A DNA stretch of 64,000 nucleotides. It comes from Neurospora intermedia (taxonomy: Eukaryota > Ascomycota > Sordariomycetes > Sordariales > Sordariaceae). Below are positions 46,001-57,777 of this stretch, in pieces. A program made the translations under genes and the position numbers. Positions within the stretch are counted from its first letter, which is position 1. The number at the start of each line of letters is the position of its first letter. Below the pieces are notes generated by a model, which did no database searches, was not told where the DNA came from, and saw only the letters and a program-made list of their open reading frames with translations. Location of the stretch: the NCBI GenBank assembly GCA_037102815.1, contig BTPP01000002.1, positions 5,208,001 to 5,272,000 of the forward strand, written 5' to 3'.

Positions 46001-46870
46001 TCAGGTGTGGGTTAGGGCGTCTTTTCCCGGTCTTGGTTGGTGGATCCCCTTCCCCACTGTTAGTAGGCCAGCTCGGCCGAGTTGTAACACTACTGTACGC
46101 GCAATCCGCAAAGTCTTGCCCGTGTTCAATGTCTCGTCTGTTTCTCGCTCTTGTCCAGTAACGTCGTCGTCGGCTCTGCAAGGTGGTGTGCCAATGGTCG
46201 ACACTTGCGCAGGTACCAAACGGGACCAAGACAGAGAAAAGGAAAGGGATTTCCCTTTGATTAATATCGGCTGGGATATAGACGAGGCGAGACCGTCACT
46301 AAGGACCGGGATTTGCTGATCTGCCTTCGCTTTTGCCGTAACTTGATGGGACGCGATGGCACTCTTGATGCCCACCGAGGATGGGGCCCTGATGGGGCTG
46401 ATGGGACCGCCAGCGCACGCCGTTGACAGGGCTTGCTCAAGAGCCGGGCTCTTGGCACTAACAAGACTAATGTCGATCAAATCGTCCACGAGGAATTTTC
46501 TTCTCTTTCTCCCGGGGTCGGATGGGTCGGAGTGGCACTGGGAAATCTTAAAAAGTCCGGCCTTGCTTCTGCTAGTTCTCGGTCATAGCAAAAGAGGAAG
46601 AAGCCAAGAGACGGACGGCGAAAGTGATGGAGGAAGTTATCACAACGGCGACAACTGACAACTCTGTGACAATGGGGGAATGAAGTGCCGGGAGTTACAT
46701 GACAAAGAAATGACAGCCAAGGATGAACAAGGGAGATAATAGCGACACCAGAAACGGTATGCAGCAACACGCCATTCAGCTCAACGTCAACCTGATAGGT
46801 ACTCGGCTTTCTTTTGCCAATCAACTGAACGCACAGAAGCAGATAGTCGTCTGCATGTAAGAGGACGGAA
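46001..46870 (-). other. Two coding-like segments, possible unfinished gene model
   Basis: On the minus strand, a segment from about 46540 to 46001 reads CHSDPSDPGRKRRKFLVDDL, then IDISLVSAKSPALEQALSTA, preceded by a usable acceptor (TTTCCCAG). A second segment near 46850-46750 reads DDYLLLCVQLIGKRKPSTYQ, then VDVELNGVLLHT, preceded by a polypyrimidine tract and TTACATGCAG. Both have ordinary coding composition. I could not connect them in phase, nor find a start exon that fits, so this is not called a gene. A basic RKRRK stretch might be a nuclear signal. Confidence 0.3.
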
Positions 46871-49800
46871 GGAGATATGCACAAGAAAAAGAAAAGGAAC
46901 CGGAACAGTTCAATGTCGCGTTATCATCTCCTGCTCCTTACCGCGACTTTGCTCCTTACCGCAAACTGGAATGACATGTCTCAAAACGTAGAGGGTGCAG
47001 GAGGATTTTGGACCCTTAACACGCTTTCCTCAGTCCACGTTGAGACATTGTTAGGGTAACGATACACGCAGTTAATGAAGATTCGCGGGATTGGCTGAGA
47101 GGAGCAAGACAAGAGAACTCGGAGTTATTGTCACCAATGGTGGGAAGCTTGTTACGTACAAAGTCCAGTTGCAATCCAAAAAACGGACGGGTGGTTCTCC
47201 AGTAAAAGAAGCAAAAAAAGGCACGCACCGCTCCGGGTGTTTACTATTAGAGACATGGTCAATTTCCTCTCAGTCAAGACATATACCCGTTGGGGAGGGT
47301 CATGTTTTTCCCCTTGGGTGCGGTCTTGTCCCCCGTGACCCAATACTTTAAAATAACATGTAAATGCGCAAGAGAGAACGCCCCTCGTGCAATTTCCAGC
47401 TTCTGCGGCATGTATCACTCGAAATCCGCTTTTGGTGTTTCGAAACAAATTCGTCTTTTCTTTTTTTAATAAGTCGGTCTCTTTGCGTGTTTCCCCTCAC
47501 GCATCCCCTCCTCATATCTCGCTTTTCCATCACACTAACAACCGCCCCCAACGCCAACGCGGGGTTGCCCTTTCAATTGTTTGTGAAGTCTGGGCTAGAC
47601 CTCCACCTAAGTATCTCCGCCCCTTTTCAGCTTTTCCCGATGAATCCAGTTATTCAGCTCAACTCTATTCACTTGATCTCCTCTCGATCATCACTTTGGT
47701 AATTCAAAGCGACCGTACGTACTCAGCTGAACATTAAGACTTCTTCCCAGATAAGTATGGACCACCATTTTGACTAACAGAGGCACCCCATGTCATCCAA
47801 GGGGGCTGACGGCTGAGGCTGCGGGCGCTGCGCCCGTTCGTGACTTCGTGTGCCCGTTTTGGGGTTCCATTTGCGTCCCCAACGGCGACTGGGCGGCCCC
47901 ATACCGCTACGGCAGGTACGGACTGGGCGGGAAGGCAAAGCTGGGTCCGGGCCTGTTGTGCGGACCCTCGCTCCGTCCAGTCAGCCACCTCCAAATTCGT
48001 TGCCGGCACTCGGGCTCCCGTCGGGAACAGAAACCGCAAAACGGCATTCACGGTTCATGCACCCAATTTATAGAATTAACACCAAGACCCCGTCCCCGCC
48101 GACATCAATAAAAGAACCATCCTTACCAAACGATTCTCGCAGCTGCCGCGGCTGCTTGGCATCCCGACTTTGCGGGCTTTGCCAGTTTCGCTCTCCACTT
48201 ACGGAGATGCCCAGCAGGGGTCAACAGGGGGCAAATTTTTTGTTAGTGTAAAGACCTTCCATGTTAGCCACGCTTTTCTGTGCAATTTTCTCGATCTGTA
48301 TTCGGAGATCATGTCGTCATATATTTGCATTTGTTTGTTCTCCTGCTCCTGAGCTTGGCTTATGTATCTGCTGGTTTTGATTTGATGACAGCTCTGACCG
48401 AGCTTGACCGAGGCTGACCGACGCGACACTAATCGAGATGCATTTCTCCTCGGACTCAGTATTCACAGCGAAGAGAACTGAACGGGAAGTGGTGGAATGG
48501 ATTAGTCAGTGAATACTCGTCACCTACCTAACCTCTTCCCCTCTCCTCTCGCTCCTTCCGCGGATATCTGCATCACCCAAGTGGTGCGCCCCTTGAAACA
48601 GGGGCATTTTGTTGGAGAAAAAGAAGTTGGGATCCGAGTCCACACTACGTGTGTACCTTATTTTGGCCGAGCAGGCTATTCGTCGAACGGGATGTGTCTC
48701 GCTTACATAAGTAACAAGCCAGAACCAACCAACTCTCCTCGTCCTGGCCAGTGCACTTAACCGACGAGTTCTCTTACTGACCACTGCACCACTCCCGTCG
48801 TCCTCTCTGCGGCTTCCCGTTCATTGCCGTGCAAATCGTCCGCTTTTGCAACACCTTTTTTTTTTCTTCTCGACATTTTCGACAAGCTTACCTAGACATC
48901 GCCGGCGTTTTATATTGAGAAGGGTCTAGCCAGCGAAGTGTAGTAGATCCTCCCTTGTCTTACCTCTCCTGTCTCACCGTTCACAACGGTCGGTCGGCAG
49001 CCAGCGATGCCGCCGGACTATTGCCGCAAGACACTTAAGTTCAGCTTCATGAGTGTTGTTCCCGTTGAGTGACCTTTTGTACCGTTGTTTACACACTGTT
49101 CAATTTTGTGGAAATCACCTAGGTTGCTAAGACACGTTCGATTTGTTCCGAGCCGAAGCCATTCAGTTATCACCGCGCCACGATCCAGATTATTCCCGTT
49201 GTCTGTCTCTTATATTGCTTTTTTGTACCTTTGTTTCTTGTTGTTCCCGGTGGAGGGTTTTTCCCGTTTGTTGATTGTGGTTGTGGTTGTGGCGCCTCCG
49301 CATTTTTTGGTGTGTGTGTCTCAGTAACGGCAACACTCCGCCTGCTCCCCTGCTTGTGCCACCGCGGGATCGGGTGTTCGTGACGAGATGGGATGGGGAT
49401 GGGGGATGGACGGGGGCAGCTGTCATTTGTGGTGCGGGAGGAGGCATCAGGCATCAGGCATTAGGCAACTAGTGTTGCTTGAGATATGGTAAGAAATAAG
49501 GGCCGCCTAAGGCATTTTGAGGGGCTCCTAGGACAAGAAATGGATGCGTCGATGGTTTGTTTCACTATACTATCATGCCATTTTAATCATCGACGTTGAG
49601 TTGGAGATTCCAGGATGTCTGAAAGCTCTTTTAAGATGCTCGCTAACAACATCCAACTTCATTATGAAAACTCCCCAGTCCGCCTACCCCAGAAAACAAA
49701 TGCCGACACACGACGGGAGCACGGCAGTACCCTTCCTGCAAGTGCAAGGCAAAATCAAAAGAGCAATCCCCATCATCGCCTTCTTCCCCTCAACGCCGTG

Positions 49801-51163
49801 AAACCGTCATCCTGCAATCTATCGAGGATATAGATTGCCTCCTTCATCCTCCCGTGACCCGTATGAGCTGTACATCAATGGGCTTTCTCCCTGGGTTCCC
49901 CAGGTTTGCTCTTGAGTTTGCATACACGAAATCAAATATGCGTCAACAGATGGATCAAAGCGGCCAGCACTGCTGCTTACTTAAATGAAGTGGCAGCCTA
50001 TCCTGACTGTTCACGACAGCGATAGTCTTTCTGTGAATGAAGAGTGGGGATAGTAGTCTAGAAGCTACATCGTCCAACCACATTATGACAAGAACTTGGT
50101 TGGAGTAGTACAAGTTAGGCACACACGTACAAAACTGACCATTAGTCCTCTCCGACCTAGGAGGATGGATGTTGATACCCAACGTGTGTGTATCTGGATG
50201 CCTAGTGGCCACTGTAGATGAGATATCTCTAGGATTGGATTGGATTGGATTGCATGGTATGACAGTCAGAACCGAGAGATCGTACACTACGCAGTCTCAT
50301 CGGCGCTCCACTCATCCACATCGTGATTGATGGCTCTGGATAACTACCTGCCTACCTCTAGGTAACCTCAACTCATGGGGTCATATGGATGCTTCCAGAG
50401 ATGTCAGATTATTTTCGTGGCAGAGATAGGTCAGTTTAGTTACGATAAAACCCACACCGTGAGAGTCCGAGTGCAGATGGCAGGTGAGTAGTACGAGGAA
50501 ACAGTGTGCTGATACCGAGAACGGGAAAGGATTTGGTAGCAGATATCAAGAACACTGGAAGTGGCCTTTAACGAGTATCTAAACGAGTATGTAATTTTGC
50601 GCTCCCCAGTGAGTGTCAAGGAGATTGATAACCATACTTCTACTTGGTATTGTTGGAGATGGATGGGTGTGCCAGTGGTATTTGTCCATGATGGAAATTA
50701 AACCTTTTCTTCGGCAGACTCATGATCACTGGAATATTTTCGTATCAATGGCGGGGAGCTTTCACAAACGTGGTTCATTTAGCGACTTATCCATCTCTGT
50801 GGGGTGCACTGAGTAAGGGAACGTATACCTGTACTCATTAGCATGTGTAGGAGATCACGGGGGCCTGGGTCCCTTAGATATAGGATCAATCTAGTACGAT
50901 GGAAAGAAAGGTCAAGTTCTGCTGTCTAGTATCCGGTATCTGGTGATGGCCTCTCTCTGGTGGATAAAAGCACGCATGCATGCATGCAAGCAAGGAATTG
51001 CCAGGAAAGAAGACACAGAACACAAATCGAAAACACAACGAACGATAGACGGGGTTAAGATGCAGGTAGGTAGGTAGGTAGGTAGATAAGATGCGGTAGG
51101 TATACAATCGCTTGTATTTCAGTTTTTATCATTTCTCTCGCTGTCTAAATATGATGTGTAATG

Positions 51164-51194
51164 TAATGGTAATGGTAATGGTAATGGTAATGGT
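51164..51194. repeat. Hexanucleotide microsatellite (GGTAAT)n
   Basis: Five to six perfect GGTAAT units, read directly. Confidence 0.85.
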
Positions 51195-51548
51195 ATCCTA
51201 GGTACTTATTCCTTCCTATCCCGTTCCCCGGCAAACAATCAATCAATCCCAAGTGAAAACCAAAGTCCAAGAAATAAAACCTAAACACCAGAAAGATAAA
51301 AATCCCAGCAACACCGAAGAAGAGGAAGAAGTGTACAAAAAGGTCTATCTAAATGCTTAAAGGGTATGAAGTGAGAAGGGTATCGAGAAGAAAAAAACAA
51401 GAAGTGGTTTTCTTTGTTTGATGGTGGTGGTGGTATCTTGGTGATGGTATAATGGTCATTAAAAAAAAAAAGGAGCCCCTCTACCCCTTGAGAGAAGGGT
51501 TAGGTTTGTACAACATCGTGAAATGGGTATGAAGCGAGGTTTCTGGGT

Positions 51549-51577
51549 ATGTTTGTTGTTGTTGTTGTTGTTGTTGT
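51549..51577. repeat. Trinucleotide microsatellite (GTT)n
   Basis: About nine GTT units, read directly, in non-coding sequence. Confidence 0.85.
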
Positions 51578-52218
51578 TCCGTTTGTACAAATGTGTTCAA
51601 GTTGTTATTGTGGTACGGTATCGATATGGTATAGTGTCGTCAAGCTCCTCGTAAAACGCCTGTTGCTGCTGCTGCCGCTGCCGCCAAGATGCCCAGATCT
51701 TTGAATGAAATGTGAAATGCGAAATCTGATGGGAAACTGAAAAAGTGTTGAAATGCCAAAGCTGGTAAAAGGCGGAAAACGATCAAAGAGCGGGAAAATC
51801 AATATGCTGCGTCCCCGCATCAACTCCTCTTTTTCCTTTTTGATGATGATGATGATGGATGTGGATGTCAAGGAATTCCCCAACAGAGTTTAGGTAGCCG
51901 ACCAGCCAGTGGCCGACTGGAGATGTTGAGGTTGAGGTTGAGGTTGGTGGAGCGAGGCAGTAGCGGCCCCCAAAAGGCGGGAGTAAGGACGGGAGCATCG
52001 AAGGATCATATGCATGAGTACAGTAATCCTCCAGCATGGAATGGCGTGCTTTTTTTGGCAAGGCAGAAAAGGCGTCAGCTCATTTCCTGCGACGATGCGA
52101 CAATGCGACGCCAAATCGGTTGTCAGATGCAGTGAGCATCGATCGGCCCGACGATTGAACACTCAAGTGGCACAAGAAGCAGTACCAATCGCATCACCCT
52201 CCATTGTTGTAACTCCGC

Positions 52219-53661
52219 TCAAACAGCAATAGCCGTCGCCGGCGTCGCAGCCATCCCCGGACCGCCGCTCACAGGGCCAAGTTCCGGGCTCGGGCTAGGA
52301 CTACCCTCCGAGCTAGCCGTCGACGCCGACGCCGACGCCGCGTCAGGCACCACCAACTTCGGGAATGGCCCGCCATGAATTAGATACCTCTCCAAAGCGC
52401 TGGAATCCATCGTCTTCCCTTCTTGCACGACCCTCCTACTGCCGAAATGGTCTGGTCCATCCATGTCCTCCCAGTTCTCGTCCACGCTGGCATGGAACTT
52501 GAACGTCTCCCTTGCTCTGGCGCCAGTCCTGATATCGCCGGCTTCGAGATCCCCTTCCAGATGGAGGCGCTGCAGCTTGGGTAGTTTTCCTTGCAGGGAA
52601 GCGAACAGACTGCGGAATGACCCCTCGTGGAGATGCACGCCGCCAATGGAAAGTTCATAAGGCTTAGCCAGCCCGCGGCCTCCCAGGCGCAAGCGTTCGA
52701 GAGTCTTGGCGTGGCGCAGCAGGAACGAGCGCAGATCTTCTTCGGAGCAGGAGACGCCTTCGAGTTTGAGGGAGGTGAGTTTGGTGAAGGTGAAGTCCTG
52801 GAGGAGAGCGCGGAAAGAAAATCCGAATTTTTGCATTGGCGCGTGGTAAGTGTGGAAGGAGAGGCTGAGGTGGGTCAAGTTGGGGGAGAGCTGGAGGACA
52901 TGGCCGAGGCCGTTGATGGCTTTGAAGCGGGACTGGGGCATCAAGTTTGCTGGCGGGTCGATGGTCAGGTCCAGCTTGGAAAGGGACGAGAAGGAGGAGG
53001 CGCAGCAGTCGAACCAGTGGCGACGGTCGTCGGGGAGGCGGAAGATTTCGAGCGGGAGCTGGTCGATGGTCAGGCTGTTGAGGGAGACATGTCGCACGGC
53101 GGAGATGATGGCGTTCATGTTCTTGCACGTCTGCGCCCGGAAGGTTGGGTCGCGCTTGCGGCAGTTGCGCACCAGAAAGACGTCCTTGAAGACTTCAATG
53201 TCGTAGGGGCACTTGGTGTAGGTGATCTCGAGGTCCTTGAGGTTAGGCAGGCGCTTGAAGGACTCCTCGACCATGGCGGAGCGGGTGTGGAACGGTGGGA
53301 GGTCGCGGGCTTTGCCTTCGAGCTCGTAGTACTTGATCCAGGCATCTTGGAGGAGGATGGACCGCTCTTCGGGCTCTTGCAACCAGTGCTGGAAGAAGGA
53401 GGCGTGGCGGGCGCTGTACTCGTCGACTTTGGAGAAGTTAAAGGTGATGGAGCTGATGGACCGGTTGAGGCGGTCGTGGTGGGCGATTGAATGTAACCGT
53501 TGGACGTCGTCCTTCCATTCCACGGCCCGGAAGGATGGTGGGAGCAGGTAGTCGTATCCTACGTCGGCTAGCCGACCGCAAGTGAGACGGAGGGCCCGAA
53601 CCGATGGTGGGTCGCAGTTGTCGAAGATGAGCCGAAGCAGTTCAGCGGGAAGAGTATCCAT
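52219..53661 (-). CDS. F-box protein with leucine-rich segments
   Basis: One exon, 480 residues from ATG 53661. Residues 1-45 form an F-box (MDTLPAELLRLIFDNCDPPS, then RALRLTCGRLADVG), which binds Skp1 in SCF ubiquitin ligases. The middle has spaced leucine-rich pieces (LPNLKDLEITYT, LSPNLTHLSLSFH, FTKLTSLKLEGV, LRHAKTLERLRLGG, LPKLQRLHLEGD), consistent with a degenerate LRR substrate-binding region as in many fungal F-box proteins. The C-terminus is Ala/Ser/Pro-rich and low-complexity. No intron. A long open frame on the opposite strand (52627-53490) is a shadow. The substrate is unknown. Confidence 0.85.
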   Translation of the reverse strand: MDTLPAELLRLIFDNCDPPSVRALRLTCGRLADVGYDYLLPPSFRAVEWKDDVQRLHSIAHHDRLNRSISSITFNFSKVDEYSARHASFFQHWLQEPEERSILLQDAWIKYYELEGKARDLPPFHTRSAMVEESFKRLPNLKDLEITYTKCPYDIEVFKDVFLVRNCRKRDPTFRAQTCKNMNAIISAVRHVSLNSLTIDQLPLEIFRLPDDRRHWFDCCASSFSSLSKLDLTIDPPANLMPQSRFKAINGLGHVLQLSPNLTHLSLSFHTYHAPMQKFGFSFRALLQDFTFTKLTSLKLEGVSCSEEDLRSFLLRHAKTLERLRLGGRGLAKPYELSIGGVHLHEGSFRSLFASLQGKLPKLQRLHLEGDLEAGDIRTGARARETFKFHASVDENWEDMDGPDHFGSRRVVQEGKTMDSSALERYLIHGGPFPKLVVPDAASASASTASSEGSPSPSPELGPVSGGPGMAATPATAIAV

Positions 53662-56600
53662 TTTGGCTGGCTGTTTGATGTGATGAATGTTCTCGTAGAC
53701 GGATGAGACAAGATGGGAATAAGTCGTCTGTTGTTATATATGTCTTGTTGATGGTGTTGACGAAAAAGCGGTCATGGAATGTGTGTGTGTGTTGTGAGGC
53801 TCAGGCGGCTTGGGGGCGGCTGACACAAGCGTGGGTGTATGTGGTGGTGGTGGTTGTTGTTGATTGTCGTCACTTATAAGTCGCGAGTTGTCGGTTCGGG
53901 TGTGTGTGTGGGTTGACCGGCAACGGACGAGTGCATGGGGGGGGAATTGGAGAAACAAAATAGAAACCGGGTCCTGAAGGGTGGAAAGGGGAGTGATTCG
54001 CCCCTTATTTAGCAAGAGTAGTTCCGAATTATTTGCAGCTGCATGGTTTCTCTGTTTGGATCGATCTGTCAAGAACAAAGGACGGTGCCCTGGTGTCGTT
54101 GATACCGAGAGATTTCACAGTTGGCTTCTAAAGTCGGTGAGCTTAAGACAAGGGACGGCCTCAGATTCGTCGAGCCCTATTCCAGCCTATCCATCCTGGG
54201 CCATCCATGCTAGCCCATGCCATCCCTTGGGGCAGCTGTACTGGGGACTGGGGGAGCATGGGGCACCAATCGATGTTGCTGGGCTTTGACTGGGCATCCC
54301 AACCACAGTCCTGTCCATCCGAAAAGACAGGGGAGTCAACATTGGGTGCATTAGCGGGCTGGAGGCCAACCCAAGCTGCAAGCCACCACAGGCACGCCCA
54401 CCCCCTTTAGCGTTGCTTGGGTCCCGCCGCCGTCCACTTGGAAACATCCAGAGTCCCGGCTCAGACATTGCTGCTTCAAGAAAAAGGTACCTTACCCTGC
54501 CATTCGGGGGGCGGACAGGAGAAGAACACGCTCGTGTTTTCTTTGTGAGTCGTGTTGTTGGTGCTCAGACTCCCTGCCCAGCAAAGCCCAGAATAGAAGG
54601 GAAGAATGAGCGGTAGGAAGGCGGTGTGAATGGGACAGCATTTGTTGAACGAAATTACGGAGTCACGGAGGTAAACAGACCTGGGACAAAAACAACCACG
54701 AGTAAGGTATGGGTAAAGAGGAGGTGTGATTCCGTCTGTGTGATCGATCCAAGGTTCTTACCGATGCGATGTGTGATGTCCAAGCAGGCAGTGAGGTGTG
54801 ATGAGATGATGGATGCTGCAATGAGGACACCTTGTGCCTCGCGTACCTTGAACCTCTCTTCCTCTGACCTCGTCTCTTTTTTTTTTTTCTCCTTGACCGA
54901 CGTTTGGATGTGAATTGCAATGCAACACCATGACTGTGGACGCTTGTCCAATCCAGACTGGTCCCCATGAACCCGCCTCAGCCCGCCCACCACCCGCCTG
55001 TTTGGTTTAAGTCTAGTGCCCGATGATGACTGCAAAGCACAGAATGGCACGTGAGGAGGGAGTACTTGTCACTCACTTTTGTCAACGGGACAGTGATGCT
55101 ACGTGTTGCACTGTGGGATAGCGATGGAAGCCTTTGCTGACATGCAGGTCTGCTTCTAGAAAAGTGTACCCACCATGGCCGATTTGTCGGATGCGCAATG
55201 TATGTGTATGGTGGCTTTTTGTGGTTCAGGAGGGGTGGAGGGCCGAAAGGGGAGGGTTTCATTGCTTTGGTTGGCGAGCCATCCCTTCCAGCCCTGTGAG
55301 TCGACCACAGACACGGACCGGCGATCCCCTCGCTCTACATGGAAAGTGAATCATGACGATGCTGTATTCCAGCGAGCATTTTTCGACAGGTTTGCTCATC
55401 GGTTGTCGGATCAAAGAAAGTCGGCGAGAGGTGACAGGTGAGATGAGGTAAGCTGCCGTCAACATCCTTGAAGAGAGAAAGAGAAAGGATGTTTGCGGGG
55501 ACCGCCGACAGTGTGCTATTCTCGTGGTGCAGAGGAACACCAAAAAGCAAAAACAGCCGTTTCGATCCTACGCTTCCTTGTAAAACCAGGACCCCCCGGG
55601 TATGCTGGCCGGGATGCTTCACCGCGAGTTCAACAAACGGATTTCACCCCCAGTTTCCCAGGCGTTCCCGGCGGCGAGAAGGCTTCACGACAAACGAAGA
55701 TAATGGAGCACCGAACCGTATGTTACGCACGCTGGCATCCCACAGGCAGACAGCTCCATAGCCCGTGGTCAACCCGCGCGTGGGCATGCGAGGGCATTTC
55801 TTGGGACTCGTTTTCCTTGGCTGGATGGGGCTGATGATGGATCGAGGACGTGCAGACTGGCGGACAAGAACATGGCGAAACCCAACCTCCACTCTGGGCT
55901 CTCACCGAAGGAGTTTTGCGTACGCGTTGAGAGGCATCTATCGCTTACCCCAGCCTTCATCTCGACACTTTGATGTCATGCAGTCTCGTGGGGGTGTTTA
56001 TGCTATTTCGTTTCATGTTCCTGGCAAGCACAAGTCGGTGAGAGCTTCAGGTAAATAAAGCGTAGTTATTCCCCCTTTCGCTTGTTGCTTTCTGCCTCTC
56101 AATGTCATACTTCAATGCCACCTTTACGCCTCATCCGTGTCCCAGCTGTTCAGTCCGGAAGATGTGAGTTCAGTCGGGAAGATGGGAGTTCAGCTGGAAG
56201 GACTGCTCCGGCCGATATGCCAAAGCATCCAACCGGAAAGGATACCACAATCGGAACGAAGAGAATCAACAGCTGCATCTTGCAATCACACAAGGTTGAG
56301 ACATACATGATGGGTGGCCAGATGGCCTGCTCGTCCGAGGCCTGTCTGTCTATCTGTGTTGCAGGATGGGATCATGTTCGTCCGCTTTCCGCTCTCTGAT
56401 CCGGGTTGCGACTTGGGCTTTACTATTTGTACAGAGAGGAAGAGAAACCAACCAACCATTCGGGTCTCTCGGTCAGAGTCTCAAGTCAGTTCCGAGTGGA
56501 CGAGAAGGGGAGCTGCTAGTTCCAGGTAGCTGAATGGGAGGTCAACACCATCAACCATGACTTGCATAAGCACAACCCTCTTCTCGTACTCTCACACTAC

Positions 56601-57777
56601 ACTAGAGCAAGTATGTACTCGATAGCCCCTCTTCCTCGTGTCGCTACTTGATGATCGCCCTCCTCTGGGTGGTCTGGTGGAACCATGGCTCACGGCATGG
56701 AATCCCTCCCTCCGCCTTTTTTTGTTTTTATTTCTTTAGCCTCGTGCAAGGCCAGTGATATGCAGTATATGTATCGCCGGATCCGCAAGCCCAGTGTAAC
56801 CTCCGCTCTTTTGGCTGCGTGCCTGATCGTGGCCGCCGCTTTGGTCTGCGCTACTCTGCCGTTCTCTGCGCTACTGGAGGCGGTGATGATTCTGAGTTGT
56901 CAACGGGGAAAGGAAACCCAAATGCAACGTCAAAAAGTCAATAAAACGGGGCCGAAGGTGGGGAATGCTGAGATGCCCCCCGGCTGCCCCGCCAATTCCC
57001 TTGCCCGCTCCCGACAGATGTACACTAACAATTATGTCCACTATCCACGCCCTCTTTTAGGGGCCAACGGATGCATAGTCTAAATAGTGTACACGGGCAC
57101 GGGGACTGTCTCGGGGCCGGCAATACCAAGGAATATCGGAATATCGGGACACGATGGTACCTACGTAACGAAGGTAATGACAATGTTTTTTGCAGTCTGT
57201 CATTTTCGTTGTTGGAGACGAGAGGAGCGATTGGATGTCCGGCCAACTCTTTTCCCCTCCAGCCAGCCAGTCACAGCAACTGCCCGCTTTCAGTGTTCCT
57301 TTCCCCTCTACTGCCACCATGTGAGCAGCTGAGTGAGTCGGACGGGAACGGCAGGAACTTATTCCATGTCAATCAGTTCTCTTGCTCGACCTGACCCGAC
57401 ATTTCCATCAGCTGCCTCCCCTCTCGTCGTCGAAAGGTTCAGCCCGCCACTCGTTACCCTACCCGACACCGGGACTATCGACCATACAACCAAACCTAAC
57501 TCTACCTAACCAACCATATTCACGCGACAACAACATCGACACCGAGACCGCGATTGCGCTTGCGCCATGGACATCATCAATGGTTGGACCTGATCTTGAC
57601 GACCACACTGTTGACCTGCAGTAGTAGCATAGTGAAGCTCCTGATTCGGTAACCATCGCGACCAAGATATCCATCCACAGCCCCAAGCTTACGCCATCCG
57701 TGCGACATACTGCTATACCGACCGGACGAACCCCGCGCAGCCTTATCAACGATCTTACGCCGAATCATACCGCAATC
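53662..57777. other. Long gene-poor stretch
   Basis: About 4.1 kb. Many short frames on both strands, none with family resemblance or splice support. The final 350 bp (CA- and CGAC-rich) is the presumed promoter and 5' UTR of the RBR ligase gene. Confidence 0.55.

Larger units (their letters stand above)
46871..52218. other. Long gene-poor stretch with microsatellites
   Basis: About 5.3 kb without a supported gene. Simple repeats occur toward the right end: AGGT units at about 51063-51086, GGTAAT units at about 51164-51194, GTT units at about 51549-51577, and shorter GGATT units near 50234. The right end is the 3' flank of the F-box gene. Confidence 0.55.

Noticed and set aside
48740-48810. 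tRNA-like sequence on the minus strand (GGTGCAGTGGTCAGTAAGAG)
   Set aside because: The A-box-like match is not followed by a foldable anticodon arm or a good B-box, so it is probably chance.
52627-53490. 287-residue open frame on the plus strand
   Set aside because: Antisense shadow of the F-box gene; composition is skewed to Val/Gly/Glu and no family is recognised.
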